A stretch of 14,201 bases of DNA from Campylobacteraceae bacterium (lineage in GTDB: Bacteria > Campylobacterota > Campylobacteria > Campylobacterales > Sulfurospirillaceae): the NCBI GenBank assembly GCA_027055635.1, contig JALUMZ010000056.1, forward strand, positions 1 to 14,201, in the 5' to 3' direction. How positions within the stretch are numbered: the stretch's first letter is position 1; each line of letters opens with the position of its first letter. A program made the translations under genes and the position numbers. The notes beneath the pieces are model-generated. The model was not told where the DNA came from. It did not search any database and saw nothing but the letters and a program-made list of their open reading frames with translations. Shown here one piece after another: positions 14,111 through 14,201 of the stretch.

Positions 14111-14201
14111 TAGACTTCTTGCATAACCCCTTGTAGTCTCAGCAACTCATAGATAAATCTGAGCGAGGCAGTTTATCTCTTGCGTAGCCAAAGCTACGGA
14201 T
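14111..14201. mobile_element. Possible insertion-sequence end or dispersed repeat
   Basis: From 14111 the sequence changes character from AT-rich intergenic to a more GC-balanced block with hairpins. It opens with TAGACTTCTTGCATAACCCC (14111-14130), which has the look of a terminal inverted repeat of a DDE-transposase insertion sequence. The block contains an imperfect hairpin: AGATAAA (14151-14157) with TTTATCT (14172-14178), extended by CTG (14159-14161) and CAG (14169-14171) if T14158 is bulged. A second hairpin is CGTAGC (14183-14188) with GCTACG (14193-14198) around a CAAA loop. No transposase lies in view, as the window stops 90 bases in. The call rests on layout only. Confidence 0.3.

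Noticed and set aside
1..14201. CRISPR array, tRNA or rRNA gene, or defence island
   Set aside because: No regularly spaced repeats, no cloverleaf-like segment in the short intergenic regions, and no defence-type gene are visible; almost all DNA is accounted for by housekeeping or motility genes.

Overview
The window is about 14.2 kb of AT-rich bacterial chromosome, densely packed on both strands. I infer a free-living, motile member of the Campylobacterota, probably near Sulfurimonas or its relatives. The reasons are the low GC content, the A/T-rich promoters with good TATAAT boxes but no clear -35, a FliO-like protein with a large N-terminal extracytoplasmic part, and a CheX-FliN-FliO cluster. 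This is a judgement from general look, not from a database match.

Layout. At 1-250 there is a near-perfect 13-bp hairpin and one doubtful 52-codon ORF. A leftward cluster of five genes (3367 to 251) encodes a CheX-like chemotaxis phosphatase, the motor switch protein FliN, a FliO-like export protein, an unrecognised small basic protein and a membrane-anchored PAS/HD-GYP protein. The first four are overlapping or nearly abutting and the HD-GYP gene follows after 49 bases. Together they suggest a motility unit ending in a cyclic-di-GMP phosphodiesterase. A divergent promoter region (3368-3495) separates it from a rightward unit of four overlapping genes: a TSUP/TauE family membrane transporter, uvrA, an HDOD-domain gene and polA. 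UvrA finds DNA damage and Pol I fills the gap after excision, so this is mostly a repair and replication unit, with an HDOD protein of unknown role between them.

Further right, a small two-helix membrane protein (leftward) converges on polA. A divergent region with two pairs of short direct repeats precedes a small HTH protein gene that overlaps a class I-like polyphosphate kinase 2 gene. A leftward pair follows: dnaJ, then a YgjP/DUF45-type zinc metallopeptidase whose annotated start looks too short. The last ~100 bases carry two hairpins and what may be the end of an insertion sequence. There is a rough resemblance, in inverted orientation, to the hairpin at the left edge, so the window may be bounded by copies of dispersed repeats.

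I see no CRISPR array, tRNA, rRNA, complete transposase, phage or defence gene. The core of the window is ordinary housekeeping and motility DNA. The items most worth a second look are the repeat-like edges, the non-canonical start of the metallopeptidase, the HDOD gene locked between uvrA and polA, and the HTH-ppk2 pair with repeats in its upstream region. I did not find convincing evidence of a new multi-gene system.
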